Assembly (NCBI RefSeq): GCF_001583495.1
Contig: NZ_LQAQ01000042.1
Coordinates: forward strand, 62,001 to 126,000
DNA length: 64,000 nt
Reading direction: 5' to 3'
From: Flammeovirga sp. SJP92
Lineage (GTDB): Bacteria > Bacteroidota > Bacteroidia > Cytophagales > Flammeovirgaceae
Part shown: piece by piece, positions 1 through 7,785 of the stretch
How positions within the stretch are numbered: position 1 is the stretch's first letter
Layout: every line of letters begins with the position of its first letter
Made by a program: the position numbers and the translations under genes
Notes under the pieces: model-generated
The model's database searches: none
What the model was told of the DNA's origin: nothing
What the model saw: the letters and a program-made list of their open reading frames with translations, nothing else

Positions 1-756
1 CAATTTGAATTTCCTTCTTTAAAAGATGTTGGGTTTTCAAGGTCTCCGATTAAGGTACTCGATTATAAAATTGATCATTTAGAACATTATGATATAGATA
101 GAGATATTCCTTCAATAAAGGGAACAAGTAATTTGTCAGTACATCTCCGATTTGGGACAGTAAGTATTCGTGAATTGGTACAGAAAGTACAAAATCATCC
201 CAGTTTCTTGTCGGAGTTGATTTGGAGAGAATTCTTTATGCAAATCCTTTTTCATTTTCCAGATGTGCTTAATGTTAGCTTCAAGAAAAAGTATGAACAT
301 ATTGAATGGAGAAATAATGAAGCTGAATTTGAAAAATGGAAAAATGGACAGACGGGGTATCCAATAGTTGATGCAGGGATGAGGGAACTGAATCAAACCG
401 GTTACATGCATAACAGAGTAAGAATGATTGTAGCAAGTTTTCTCTGCAAACACCTGTTGATTGATTGGAGATGGGGAGAGGCCTATTTTGCTAAAAAGTT
501 ATTAGATTTTGAATTATCGTCCAACAACGGAAATTGGCAATGGGCGGCAGGTACAGGTTGTGATGCAGCGCCTTACTTCAGAGTATTTAATCCTACTGCA
601 CAAACTAAAAAATTTGATCCTGACTTCAAATACATCAAAAAATGGGTTCCTGAATATAATGGATTTGGCTATCCACAACCTATGGTGGATCACAAAATGG
701 CAAGACAAAGAGCTTTGGATGTCTATAAGTATGGCTTAGCTTTGAGTGAGCAGTAA
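1..756 (+). CDS. Deoxyribodipyrimidine photolyase / cryptochrome family protein (3' part)
   Basis: The reading frame is open from base 1, so the gene starts upstream of the window and only the C-terminal 251 residues are visible. These cover the FAD-binding helical domain of the class I photolyase/cryptochrome family, with LIWREFF, WKNGQTGYPIVDAGMREL, the MHNRVRM segment and a GNWQWAAGTGCDAAPYFR stretch that closes the FAD pocket. In known members FADH- repairs cyclobutane pyrimidine dimers in light. The N-terminal antenna domain is outside the window, so CPD photolyase and cryptochrome-DASH type cannot be firmly separated. The W-x-W tail context and cytosolic character favour a repair enzyme. 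A hairpin terminator follows the stop codon. Confidence 0.9.
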   Translation, partial: QFEFPSLKDVGFSRSPIKVLDYKIDHLEHYDIDRDIPSIKGTSNLSVHLRFGTVSIRELVQKVQNHPSFLSELIWREFFMQILFHFPDVLNVSFKKKYEHIEWRNNEAEFEKWKNGQTGYPIVDAGMRELNQTGYMHNRVRMIVASFLCKHLLIDWRWGEAYFAKKLLDFELSSNNGNWQWAAGTGCDAAPYFRVFNPTAQTKKFDPDFKYIKKWVPEYNGFGYPQPMVDHKMARQRALDVYKYGLALSEQ

Positions 757-783
757 AAATCCAATTTGTAGGTTACAATAGCC

Positions 784-823
784 AACCACTCTACTAATAA
801 TACGGTGTAGAGTGGTTTTGTAT
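784..823 (+). terminator. Rho-independent terminator after photolyase
   Basis: An 11-bp perfect stem (784-794 with 807-817, arm AACCACTCTAC) is followed by a T-rich tail, 27 bp after the photolyase stop codon. Confidence 0.7.
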
Positions 824-915
824 TTATAATAGGTTCTTAAACATTTTTCTTTGCTCATAAAAATTTTTGTTCCAGTGTTTTATTCAATTGGTTTGATGAT
901 TTAGAATTTTGGGAA

Positions 916-950
916 TTAAAAAACTCCCTCATAAAAATGAGAGAGTTTTA
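916..950 (-). terminator. Rho-independent terminator after aceA (minus strand)
   Basis: A 13-bp stem with one mismatch (about 920-932 with 937-949). Read on the minus strand it ends in a run of six T, as expected of a terminator for the aceA transcript that stops at 1122. About 170 bp of untranslated sequence separate the two. I see no gene in the rest of 824-1121. Confidence 0.6.
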
Positions 951-1121
951 AGAATTTTAGGTAACCATATGTAAGTGTTCGGAGTACATGAGAATTACAA
1001 TATTTTAAAGCTGGTGACGAAACTATATTCTGTCAATAAGCCAATTATTACGTTTAAACCTAGTTTTAAAATTTAACTATTTTATTTGTCGCTAGCTCTC
1101 CAATGTCACAATTCAAATACT

Positions 1122-2396
1122 CTAAAATTGAGCAGTTTCTGTACTACCTTCCATTGCTGTTGTAGAAGCGGTACCAGCGGTCACCGTATTCTGAATAGCA
1201 TCGAAATAAGTAGTACCAACAAAAGTTTGATGTTTCACTGCTCTGAAGCCGTCTGTTTGTAAGCTAAACTCTTTTTCTTGTAGTTGAGAGTAACCGGCCA
1301 TTCCTCTCTCTTTATATGCTTTGGCCAATTCAAACATACTTGTGTTCAAGGCATGGAAGCCTGCCAATGTGATGAATTGGAATTTATAACCCATATCTGC
1401 AAGATTTTCTCTGAAAGTCTCCATTTCCTTTACGCTCAATTTTGAAGCCCAGTTGAAAGAAGGAGAACAGTTGTAGGCTAACATTTTCCCAGGGAATTTT
1501 GCATGAATAGCATCTGCAAACCTTTTCGCTTCCTCTAAGTCAGGAAGAGATGTTTCACACCATATCAAATCAGCGTATGGTGCATATGAAAGCCCTCTTG
1601 ATATGGCCTGATCGATTCCATGTTTAACTTCATAGAAACCTTCAGCAGTTCTTTCACCATGAATAAATTCACGGTCTCTTGGATCAATATCACTTGTCAG
1701 TAAATTTGCGGCATCTGCATCAGTTCTTGCAATAATGATAGTTGGTACACCACAAACATCTGAAGCTAGACGAGCGGCTACTAATTTATTAATCGCTTCT
1801 TGAGTAGGAACTAATACTTTGCCTCCCAAGTGACCACACTTTTTAGCAGAAGAAAGCTGATCCTCAAAATGTACTCCAGAGGCACCAGATTCAATCATCA
1901 TTTTCATTAATTCAAAGGCATTCAAGTTGCCTCCAAAACCAGCCTCAGCATCAGCTATGATTGGCACCATATAGTCCGTATCATCTTTACCCGCTACTGA
2001 CTGAATTTGATCTGCTCTTCTCAATGCATTGTTGATTCTTGCAACTACTTTAGGTACACTGTCGGCAGGGTATAATGATTGATCTGGGTACATTTGCCCA
2101 GCTAAATTAGCATCAGCGGCTACTTGCCAACCTGATAAATAAATAGCTTTTAAACCTGCTTCAACTTCCTGAATTGCTTGATTGCCTGTCAATGCACCCA
2201 AACCTGCCATAAAATGTTCTGTGTGTAATCCTTTCCAAAATTTCTCAGCCCCTTGACGTGCAAGAGAATGCTCCACAAAAACATTTCCTTGAAGTTTAAT
2301 TACTTCTTCAGCGGAATAAGGACGTTCAATGTTAGCCCATCTTGGATTTGTTGCCCAATCTTCTTTTAGTGCATTGATTCTTTCTTGCTTTGTCAT
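1122..2396 (-). CDS. aceA: Isocitrate lyase
   Basis: Isocitrate lyase splits isocitrate into glyoxylate and succinate, the first step of the glyoxylate shunt that permits growth on acetate or fatty acids. The 424-residue length fits the shorter bacterial form. The signature KKCGH (residues 185-189, catalytic Cys187) is followed by LGGKVLVPT; the Mg-binding region ADAEAGFGG lies at about 149-156 and the SPSFNW loop near 312. It is downstream of aceB on the same strand, with a 154-bp gap that holds a strong hairpin and may hold a separate promoter. A cytosolic enzyme with all key motifs intact. Confidence 0.97.
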   Translation of the reverse strand: MTKQERINALKEDWATNPRWANIERPYSAEEVIKLQGNVFVEHSLARQGAEKFWKGLHTEHFMAGLGALTGNQAIQEVEAGLKAIYLSGWQVAADANLAGQMYPDQSLYPADSVPKVVARINNALRRADQIQSVAGKDDTDYMVPIIADAEAGFGGNLNAFELMKMMIESGASGVHFEDQLSSAKKCGHLGGKVLVPTQEAINKLVAARLASDVCGVPTIIIARTDADAANLLTSDIDPRDREFIHGERTAEGFYEVKHGIDQAISRGLSYAPYADLIWCETSLPDLEEAKRFADAIHAKFPGKMLAYNCSPSFNWASKLSVKEMETFRENLADMGYKFQFITLAGFHALNTSMFELAKAYKERGMAGYSQLQEKEFSLQTDGFRAVKHQTFVGTTYFDAIQNTVTAGTASTTAMEGSTETAQF

Positions 2397-2473
2397 TTTG
2401 TGTTAAATTTACTGTGTTGAAAATGTATAAATGTGTATGCATTGGACCCCCATCCAGCATTCACTTTCATTCG

Positions 2474-2502
2474 GGGCACTACAATCTGCAGTGCCCTTTT
2501 TT
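2474..2502 (+). terminator. Hairpin with T-run between aceA and aceB, terminator-like on the plus strand
   Basis: GGGCACT (2474-2480) pairs with AGTGCCC (2490-2496), followed by six T on the plus strand. The flanking genes run on the minus strand, where the hairpin has no T-run. It could therefore stop antisense transcription or act as an mRNA-stabilising intercistronic stem between aceB and aceA. Function is inference. Confidence 0.5.
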
Positions 2503-2550
2503 ATAAATAATGTATTGGTTATTGGTATTTCTGTAAGAAGATGCTCTTCT

Positions 2551-4152
2551 TTATATTTGTTGATAAGCTGGTAACGTTAAGAATTCAACGAACTCATCTG
2601 TTGTTACTAATTCATCAAAAATATTCTTAGCTTCTTGGTATTTACCTTTATTGAAGTAGTCTTCACCTACGTATTCCTTGATGCTATCCATAATCTCAGG
2701 AAGCAAATTTCTATAGAGTTCTGTGGTGATTAATGTGCCATCTTCCATGGTAGCTTTATGTTTGATCCATTGCCAAACTTGAGTTCTAGAAATTTCGGCA
2801 GTAGCAGCATCTTCCATTAAGTTATATATAGGTACTGCACCTTGACCATCAAGCCATCTAGCAATATATTGAATCCCTACGTCGATGTTGTTTTTCAATC
2901 CCTCCATAGTAATATCACCTTCAGGTACTTTCAATAAATCTTCAGCAGTGATTGTTTTATGTGAAATAGGCTTTTTAAGATTGTTAGGACCTCCCATATA
3001 TCTATCAAAAACGTCTTTTGCAGTCTGAACCAAACCAGGGTGAGCCACCCAGGTACCATCATGACCCGCCATTGCTTCACGCGTCTTGTCTTTTGCAACT
3101 TTTTCAATTGCTCTTTGATTGGCTTTCTCATCTTCCTTAATTGGAATTTGAGCCGCCATTCCACCCATTGCAAAAGCTCCTCTCTTGTGACAAGTCTGAA
3201 TAAGAAGTTCATAATACGATTTCATGAAATGAACTTTCATCGTTACCTGAGCTCGATTTGGTAACATGTAGTTCGGGTCATTTCTGAATTTTTTGATGTA
3301 AGAGAAAATATAATCCCATCTTCCGCAATTCAATCCCGCTGAATGATCTTTTAAGGCATATAAAATTTCATCCATCTCAAAAGCGGCCAAAATAGTCTCA
3401 ATCAAAACCGTAGCTTTAACACTACCTTGTGGCACATCCATATAATCTTGAGCGAAAACAAAGATGTCATTCCATAGTCTTGCCTCTAAATGACTTTCTA
3501 TTTTTGGAAGATAAAAATAAGGAGCGCTTCCTTTTGCTAGCAAAGCTTTTGCATTATGAAAGAAGTAAAGACCAAAGTCTATCAATCCCCCAGAAGCAGG
3601 CTGACCATTGATGATAATGTGTTTTTCAATCAAATGCCATCCTCTCGGACGCACCATCAACGTTGCGATTTTCTCATTTAGCTGATATTTTTTTCCTGTT
3701 TTTGGGTGAGTGTAGTTGATTGTACCTCTTACAGCATCTCTTAAATTGATCTGACCATTGATGTTGTTTTCCCAAGTAGGTGAGTTCGCGTCTTCAAAGT
3801 CCGACATGAATACATTAGCTCCACTATTTAGGGCATTAATAATCATTTTTCGATCTACAGGGCCAGTGATTTCTACTCGACGATCTTTCAAGTCATCCTT
3901 TACCTCAGCAACAGTCCATTCGCTGTTACGGATATAAGCCGTTTCTGCCAAAAAGTTAGGTCGTTTGCCCTCATCAATCATTTGTTGTTTCTTGATTCGA
4001 GCTTCCAAAAGAGCAATTCTTCTCTTGTTGAATTTCTCATGTAAACGGACTACAAACTCTAAAGCCTCTGGAGTTAGGATCTCTTCGAATTGTTTAGAAA
4101 TTAAACCTTTAATCTCTAAATTTTCAAGCTGTGTTATTGGTTGTGCTCTCAT
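2551..4152 (-). CDS. aceB: Malate synthase A
   Basis: Condenses glyoxylate with acetyl-CoA to malate, completing the glyoxylate shunt with the neighbouring isocitrate lyase. The 533-residue length is typical of the A isoform. Recognisable family blocks are FMSDFEDANSPTW (about 114-126), VRPRGWHL, the acetyl-CoA region NCGRWDYIFSYIKKF, and MGGMAAQIPIK. The ATG at 4152 lies about 28 bp downstream of the transcription start predicted from a TATCTTTG -7 element. The promoter is overlapped by GCGAA/TTCGC inverted repeats, which suggests repression or activation tied to carbon source. The gene order aceB-aceA gives a classic two-gene unit. Confidence 0.97.
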   Translation of the reverse strand: MRAQPITQLENLEIKGLISKQFEEILTPEALEFVVRLHEKFNKRRIALLEARIKKQQMIDEGKRPNFLAETAYIRNSEWTVAEVKDDLKDRRVEITGPVDRKMIINALNSGANVFMSDFEDANSPTWENNINGQINLRDAVRGTINYTHPKTGKKYQLNEKIATLMVRPRGWHLIEKHIIINGQPASGGLIDFGLYFFHNAKALLAKGSAPYFYLPKIESHLEARLWNDIFVFAQDYMDVPQGSVKATVLIETILAAFEMDEILYALKDHSAGLNCGRWDYIFSYIKKFRNDPNYMLPNRAQVTMKVHFMKSYYELLIQTCHKRGAFAMGGMAAQIPIKEDEKANQRAIEKVAKDKTREAMAGHDGTWVAHPGLVQTAKDVFDRYMGGPNNLKKPISHKTITAEDLLKVPEGDITMEGLKNNIDVGIQYIARWLDGQGAVPIYNLMEDAATAEISRTQVWQWIKHKATMEDGTLITTELYRNLLPEIMDSIKEYVGEDYFNKGKYQEAKNIFDELVTTDEFVEFLTLPAYQQI

Positions 4153-4186
4153 AGTATTTAAAGTTTTGTCTGGGTGAATGATGTCT

Positions 4187-4194
4187 CAAAGATA
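4187..4194 (-). promoter_or_regulatory. Predicted -7 element of the aceB promoter
   Basis: On the minus strand the sequence reads TATCTTTG, an exact match to the Bacteroidota TAnnTTTG -7 consensus, 35 bp before the aceB ATG. The region 19-20 bp upstream is T-rich but has no clear TTG. Confidence 0.6.
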
Positions 4195-4199
4195 TAAAA

Positions 4200-4231
4200 A
4201 GCGAATTGAATAAAAAAAGCGAAAATTCGCT
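4200..4231 (-). promoter_or_regulatory. Operator-like repeats overlapping the aceB promoter
   Basis: A half site AGCGAATT (4200-4207) lies between the -7 and -33 positions. The near-palindrome AGCGAA-AA-TTCGCT (4218-4231) lies at and just upstream of -33. The same motif recurs as a perfect palindrome at 4337-4352. Placement over the promoter suggests a regulator of the glyoxylate shunt. XRE-family short-chain fatty acyl regulators (RamB/ScfR type) are a candidate by analogy only. Confidence 0.55.
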
Positions 4232-4336
4232 AGTGAATAATCATTCAAAAATAAAATATATAAATAAAAAAATATGTATGTTATATTTTAAGTGAAATAA
4301 ACTATTATAATTATTAATATATTTAGTTAAAAAAAA

Positions 4337-4352
4337 TTGCGAAATTTCGCAA
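4337..4352. promoter_or_regulatory. Perfect 16-bp palindrome, distal copy of the aceB operator motif
   Basis: TTGCGAAATTTCGCAA is perfectly self-complementary and shares the GCGAA/TTCGC core with the sites at 4200-4231. It lies about 190 bp upstream of the aceB start. The rest of 4232-4601 is AT-rich with no gene I can support. Confidence 0.55.
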
Positions 4353-4601
4353 AAAAAATAATTTTTTATTTAAAACAAAACTTAAGTCATCTTTTAGGCT
4401 TTGAATTAACATATTTGGTTGAATAGTTTTTGAAGTGAAAAAAATAATGTATTTTTATAATAGGCTCCTTGAAGTTGACAATTATATGAAGTGTCACGTT
4501 GGTTTAAAACTGTAACATAAAGCAGTCTAAAACTAAATCTTCTTTTGTCTTGTTTTAATTTATACATACTGATATTCACTGAACTTGAAAAAAGCATGCA
4601 T

Positions 4602-5252
4602 ATGAAATTTATAAAAGCACTAACCTATTTACTTTTTTTTATACTACCATTATCTGTCTCAGCTCAAGATTTTCCATCCGAATACTGGCATCAAGGTGAG
4701 GTGGATTTGACGAACGGAAATTCGATGAGAGGAAGAATTAAATATTCATTAGAAGAAGGAGTTGAATCAATTCAAGTGATTGTCAATGGTGTTATTAAAT
4801 CATATGGTGCCCAAAATGTGCAGTCGTTTGAGATTATGGATGCCATGACTAAAAGACAGAGAGTATTTTTCTCTTTACCCTTTAAAAAATCAAAAGGATA
4901 TGTTAAGAATCATTTTTTTGAACTGATAGAAGAAGGGGAGCCTTATATTTTATTCGCAAGGGAAAGAATTGCTGAAGTATCAGAGACATCGTATGATCCT
5001 TATTGGGGAAGTAATTTTAATACCCGTAGAAGGGTGTTAGTTCATGATTTCTATTTAATGGATATGTTTGCTGATATCAGGCAAGTAGATATGAGGAAGG
5101 AAGAAACTATGCTGGCTTATTTTGGAAAGTATAAAGACAAAGTAAAGGCATTCATTAATATTAATAAGTTGGATTATAAAGACCGAGAAGATTTTCTTCA
5201 GATTGTCAGGTATTATGATTCGCTAGTAGAAGAAAAAGAAATTTCAAATTAA
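4602..5252 (+). CDS. Secreted hypothetical protein
   Basis: A 216-residue protein with a clear Sec signal peptide (MKFIKALTYLLFFILPLSVSAQ, cleavage after SAQ). The ATG at 4602 is preferred because it begins the signal peptide directly; an ATG two codons earlier (4596) is possible. The mature part starts with a beta-rich domain built around a GEVDLTNGNSMRGRIKY stretch and SYGAQNVQSFEI. It resembles in layout the N-terminus of the barrel protein at 32109 (a G..N...+.IK pattern, then SFE/EFS and a later FEL..GE). No catalytic motif is seen. It is probably periplasmic or surface-associated; function unknown. A hairpin terminator follows. Confidence 0.75.
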   Translation: MKFIKALTYLLFFILPLSVSAQDFPSEYWHQGEVDLTNGNSMRGRIKYSLEEGVESIQVIVNGVIKSYGAQNVQSFEIMDAMTKRQRVFFSLPFKKSKGYVKNHFFELIEEGEPYILFARERIAEVSETSYDPYWGSNFNTRRRVLVHDFYLMDMFADIRQVDMRKEETMLAYFGKYKDKVKAFININKLDYKDREDFLQIVRYYDSLVEEKEISN

Positions 5253-5263
5253 AAAACTAAATT

Positions 5264-5292
5264 AGGGCTGTTAAATCAATAGCCCTTTTTTA
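5264..5292 (+). terminator. Rho-independent terminator
   Basis: AGGGCT (5264-5269) pairs with AGCCCT (5281-5286) and is followed by T residues, 11 bp after the stop of the secreted hypothetical gene. Confidence 0.6.
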
Positions 5293-5341
5293 AGCATCTA
5301 TCGTGAAAGATGAGATGCTTTTATTAAAACAAAAAAAACTT

Positions 5342-6112
5342 ATGAAACCTTTAATTCTGATTTCTAATGATGATGGAATAACATCAAAAGGAATTAAATT
5401 TTTAGCAGATATAATGCGTGAACTAGGGGAAGTGGTGATTGTTGCTCCAGACAGTCCTCAGTCAGGTCAAGGTCACGCCATTACAATTGAAGATCCATTA
5501 AGATATCATAAATCAGACTTGTTCAGCGATTGGGGTATTGAAGCCTACCAATGTTCTGGGACTCCAGCCGACTGTATAAAGTTGGCTAAAAATCATATTC
5601 TGCCTAAAAAACCAGATTTGGTAGTTAGTGGAGTGAATCACGGTAGTAATACTTCAGTAAGTGTTTTGTATTCAGGTACAATGTCGGCAGCCTTAGAAGG
5701 AACAATAGAAGGATTGTCTAGCGTAGGCTTTAGTGTTTGTGATTATAGCTATGATGCAGAGTTTGAACATACTAGAGAATGGGTGAAGAAAGTAGCATTG
5801 TCTGTACTTGAAAACGGTTTACCACAAGGTACGGCCTTAAATGTCAATTTTCCAAAATACAATGGAGAACCTATTAAAGGTATGAAAGTAGGAAGACAGG
5901 CAAAAGGAAGATGGCATGAGCAGTTTGATGAAAGGGTGAACCCTAGTGGAAGAAAGTACCTTTGGTTGACCGGTAAGTTTGTTAACCCTGATACTTCTGA
6001 GGAAACGGATGAATTTGCAATTGAAAATAATTACGGAAGTATTGTTCCTACAAAAATAGATTTAACAGATTATAATTACCTTTCCAGTCTGAAAGAAACC
6101 TGGGAGGATTAA
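5342..6112 (+). CDS. surE: 5'-nucleotidase SurE
   Basis: SurE is a metal-dependent nucleotidase that dephosphorylates nucleoside monophosphates and is linked to stationary-phase survival. The N-terminal LILISNDDG carries the metal-binding Asp pair, and VVSGVNHGSN and YSGTMSAALEG are the further family signatures. Starting at ATG 5342 gives 256 residues, the usual family length. The upstream in-frame ATG at 5303 adds 13 lysine-rich residues and lies almost directly behind the preceding terminator, so it is less likely. The gene stands alone; the next feature is the tRNA array. Confidence 0.95.
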   Translation: MKPLILISNDDGITSKGIKFLADIMRELGEVVIVAPDSPQSGQGHAITIEDPLRYHKSDLFSDWGIEAYQCSGTPADCIKLAKNHILPKKPDLVVSGVNHGSNTSVSVLYSGTMSAALEGTIEGLSSVGFSVCDYSYDAEFEHTREWVKKVALSVLENGLPQGTALNVNFPKYNGEPIKGMKVGRQAKGRWHEQFDERVNPSGRKYLWLTGKFVNPDTSEETDEFAIENNYGSIVPTKIDLTDYNYLSSLKETWED

Positions 6113-6447
6113 TTATTAGAAATAAGAGAGGGGCAGAGGGAGAAAAGTCAGTACTGATTTTAGTAATATTATTTTCTTTTCGCTCTACAAAGGGGCTGAT
6201 TTAGTAAAAAACTGATAGGTTAATCTTGAAGTAATACACTAAAAATGCCTGTACATTTATTGTTTGTCCCTCTTTTATTTGGCTCTATTGTAAGTTTACA
6301 TTTATTATTTCAAGAATTTCTACCTATGATTCAAGGGATTAATAAAAGATTTTCTTTTTAGGGTATTTACTGTTTGTTTTCTATAAATTAACCTTGCATA
6401 TTTGCATCGCTTTAAACGAAAAGCATGTACGAAATATAGAATGAACC
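6113..6447. other. Intergenic region before the tRNA-Leu array
   Basis: About 335 bp without a supportable gene. The only recognisable element is the promoter candidate at 6373-6404 near its 3' end. Confidence 0.6.
6373..6404 (+). promoter_or_regulatory. Candidate promoter of the tRNA-Leu array
   Basis: TTTG at 6373-6376 is followed after 20 bp by CATATTTG (6397-6404), one mismatch from the TAnnTTTG consensus. Transcription would start around 6411, about 37 bp before the first tRNA. Confidence 0.4.
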
Positions 6448-6530
6448 GCCTAGGTGGTGGAATTGGTAGACACGCTAGACTCAAAATCTTGTGAGCTTTG
6501 CTCGTGTGGGTTCGAGTCCCACCCTAGGTA
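6448..6530 (+). tRNA. tRNA-Leu (CAA), copy 1
   Basis: An 83-nt class II tRNA. Acceptor stem GCCTAGG pairs with CCTAGGT (first pair G-T), D-loop GGAATTGGTAGA, anticodon loop CTCAAAA (anticodon CAA, reads UUG), variable arm stem GAGC/GCTC, T-arm GTGGG-TTCGAGT-CCCAC. No CCA is encoded. The anticodon stem has a T-T mismatch at pair 28-42, shared by all four copies. Confidence 0.95.
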
Positions 6531-6554
6531 CTACGTTCATTTTTTTATATTTTC

Positions 6555-6637
6555 GCTTGAGTGGTGGAATTGGTAGACACGCTAGACTCAAAATCTTGTG
6601 AGCTTTGCTCGTGTGGGTTCGAGTCCCACCTCAAGTA
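6555..6637 (+). tRNA. tRNA-Leu (CAA), copy 2
   Basis: The body is identical to copy 1, but the acceptor stem is GCTTGAG paired with CTCAAGT. Both sides of the stem have changed together, so pairing is kept. It lies 24 bp after copy 1. Confidence 0.95.
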
Positions 6638-6673
6638 CATTTTGTCCATATTGAAGAAATTAAAAAACAATTT

Positions 6674-6756
6674 GCCTAGGTGGTGGAATTGGTAGACACG
6701 CTAGACTCAAAATCTTGTGAGCTTTGCTCGTGTGGGTTCGAGTCCCACCCTAGGTA
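6674..6756 (+). tRNA. tRNA-Leu (CAA), copy 3
   Basis: Identical to copy 1 over the whole 83 nt, including acceptor stem GCCTAGG/CCTAGGT. The bases just after the 3' end (CTACG) are also shared with copy 1, which suggests recent duplication. Confidence 0.95.
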
Positions 6757-6778
6757 CTACGATTGTTTTTTTATTTCC

Positions 6779-6861
6779 GCCTGGGTGGTGGAATTGGTAG
6801 ACACGCTAGACTCAAAATCTTGTGAGCTTTGCTCGTGTGGGTTCGAGTCCCACCCCAGGTA
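6779..6861 (+). tRNA. tRNA-Leu (CAA), copy 4
   Basis: Same body as the other copies, with acceptor stem GCCTGGG paired with CCCAGGT, again a paired substitution. It is the last gene of the array; a terminator begins 10 bp later. Confidence 0.95.
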
Positions 6862-6870
6862 CTAACAAGA

Positions 6871-6900
6871 AGCATTGGTAGAAATATCAATGCTTTTTTT
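6871..6900 (+). terminator. Terminator of the tRNA array
   Basis: AGCATTG (6871-6877) pairs with CAATGCT (6888-6894), running into eight T. Confidence 0.75.
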
Positions 6901-7270
6901 GTGTTTGAATTTTATAGGCTAACGGTTTTTTACCCCTTTAATTTTTTGGAGTATTTCTATACTTATAGTAAGAGTGTACAAGTACATGTGTTTTCATTTT
7001 ACAAAATTCTTGATTTTAATCTCCCATGTTTTTCTTGTCCTTTTTGGGGTAATGATGGTTTTGTAGGACAGTTAATTGTCAATTTTTTGAAATAAAATCA
7101 GATTATATTCGTACATTTTGGTAAATCGTGTTGTCTAGGATTAGTGAAGAATACTTAAAATATTTGGATTGATTAAATATTAATTCCTTGTATTAGGAAT
7201 AGTTAACAAGTCTATTTAGACCCCTTTAACAAAAGTTGAAAAATAGTTAAAATTAAACGTAAAAAAGTCC

Positions 7271-7278
7271 TATATTTG
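7271..7278 (+). promoter_or_regulatory. Predicted -7 element of the lipoprotein gene
   Basis: TATATTTG is an exact TAnnTTTG match. It predicts transcription from about 7285, which makes the ATG at 7290 nearly leaderless and favours the ATG at 7305. Apart from this, 6901-7304 shows no feature I can support. Confidence 0.5.
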
Positions 7279-7304
7279 TAACACGATAAATGAATAGAGA
7301 TTAC

Positions 7305-7712
7305 ATGTCAATAAAAAATTTCATATACGGATTATTTTTACTGCTACTATTTAGTAGTTGTGACGAGGAAGCGATTGAAGAATCGCTTGCTGAAGACGTA
7401 TTGTATATGAAAAAATATGAGTTGACTTATTCTCAGCCACTCAAGTTGGATACATTTAGTGCAGAGTTATCCGGAGATGACCTAAATTCTTCTATCCTTC
7501 ACTTTAAAATTGTCCGTTTCGATGGAATGCTTTTATATGAAGAGTATGTAGATGGTGAAAATGTGATAGGGGATGATAAAGATCTGGATAGTTTAGATAT
7601 TGATACAAGAAACAAACTAGTACACAGTAGAGTTGATAATTTTTTACAGGATAAAGCAGAAGTGATTATTCTACTTGAAAAATTAAGACCTAAGGTGAAA
7701 GCTAAGATTTAA
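7305..7712 (+). CDS. Small lipoprotein of unknown function
   Basis: A 135-residue protein whose N-terminus is a type II signal peptide with lipobox LFSSC, followed by an acidic stretch (DEEAIEESLAED). It is therefore probably lipid-anchored at the envelope. Two starts are possible: ATG 7290 (five more residues) and ATG 7305. The second suits the predicted promoter and places the hydrophobic segment closer to the N-terminus. The mature region is mixed alpha/beta and rich in Asp, Glu, Leu and Lys, with no domain I recognise. It has its own promoter and terminator, so it is a single-gene unit. Function unknown. Confidence 0.7.
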   Translation: MSIKNFIYGLFLLLLFSSCDEEAIEESLAEDVLYMKKYELTYSQPLKLDTFSAELSGDDLNSSILHFKIVRFDGMLLYEEYVDGENVIGDDKDLDSLDIDTRNKLVHSRVDNFLQDKAEVIILLEKLRPKVKAKI

Positions 7713-7730
7713 AAAAAAGTATGGATTATA

Positions 7731-7768
7731 AAAAAACCTTCTCAATTCAATTGAGAAGGTTTTTTTTA
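7731..7768. terminator. Bidirectional terminator between lipoprotein gene and hisD
   Basis: A long perfect stem (about 7731-7745 with 7751-7765, core ACCTTCTCAA) is flanked by A-runs and T-runs on both sides. It can serve the plus-strand lipoprotein gene and the minus-strand hisD, which stops at 7786. Confidence 0.8.
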
Positions 7769-7785
7769 TTTATAAATGAAATGTC

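Noticed and set aside
4406-4597. 63-residue minus-strand frame upstream of the secreted hypothetical gene
   Set aside because: AT-rich, no start context, and it overlaps the region expected to hold promoters.
6680-6865. 61-residue reading frame with an internal repeat (SKSCELCSCGFESHPRY twice)
   Set aside because: It is a translation of tRNA-Leu copies 3 and 4; the repeat is the tRNA repeat.
6829-7095. 88-residue reading frame after the tRNA array
   Set aside because: It starts inside tRNA copy 4, crosses a strong terminator and has no protein-like pattern.
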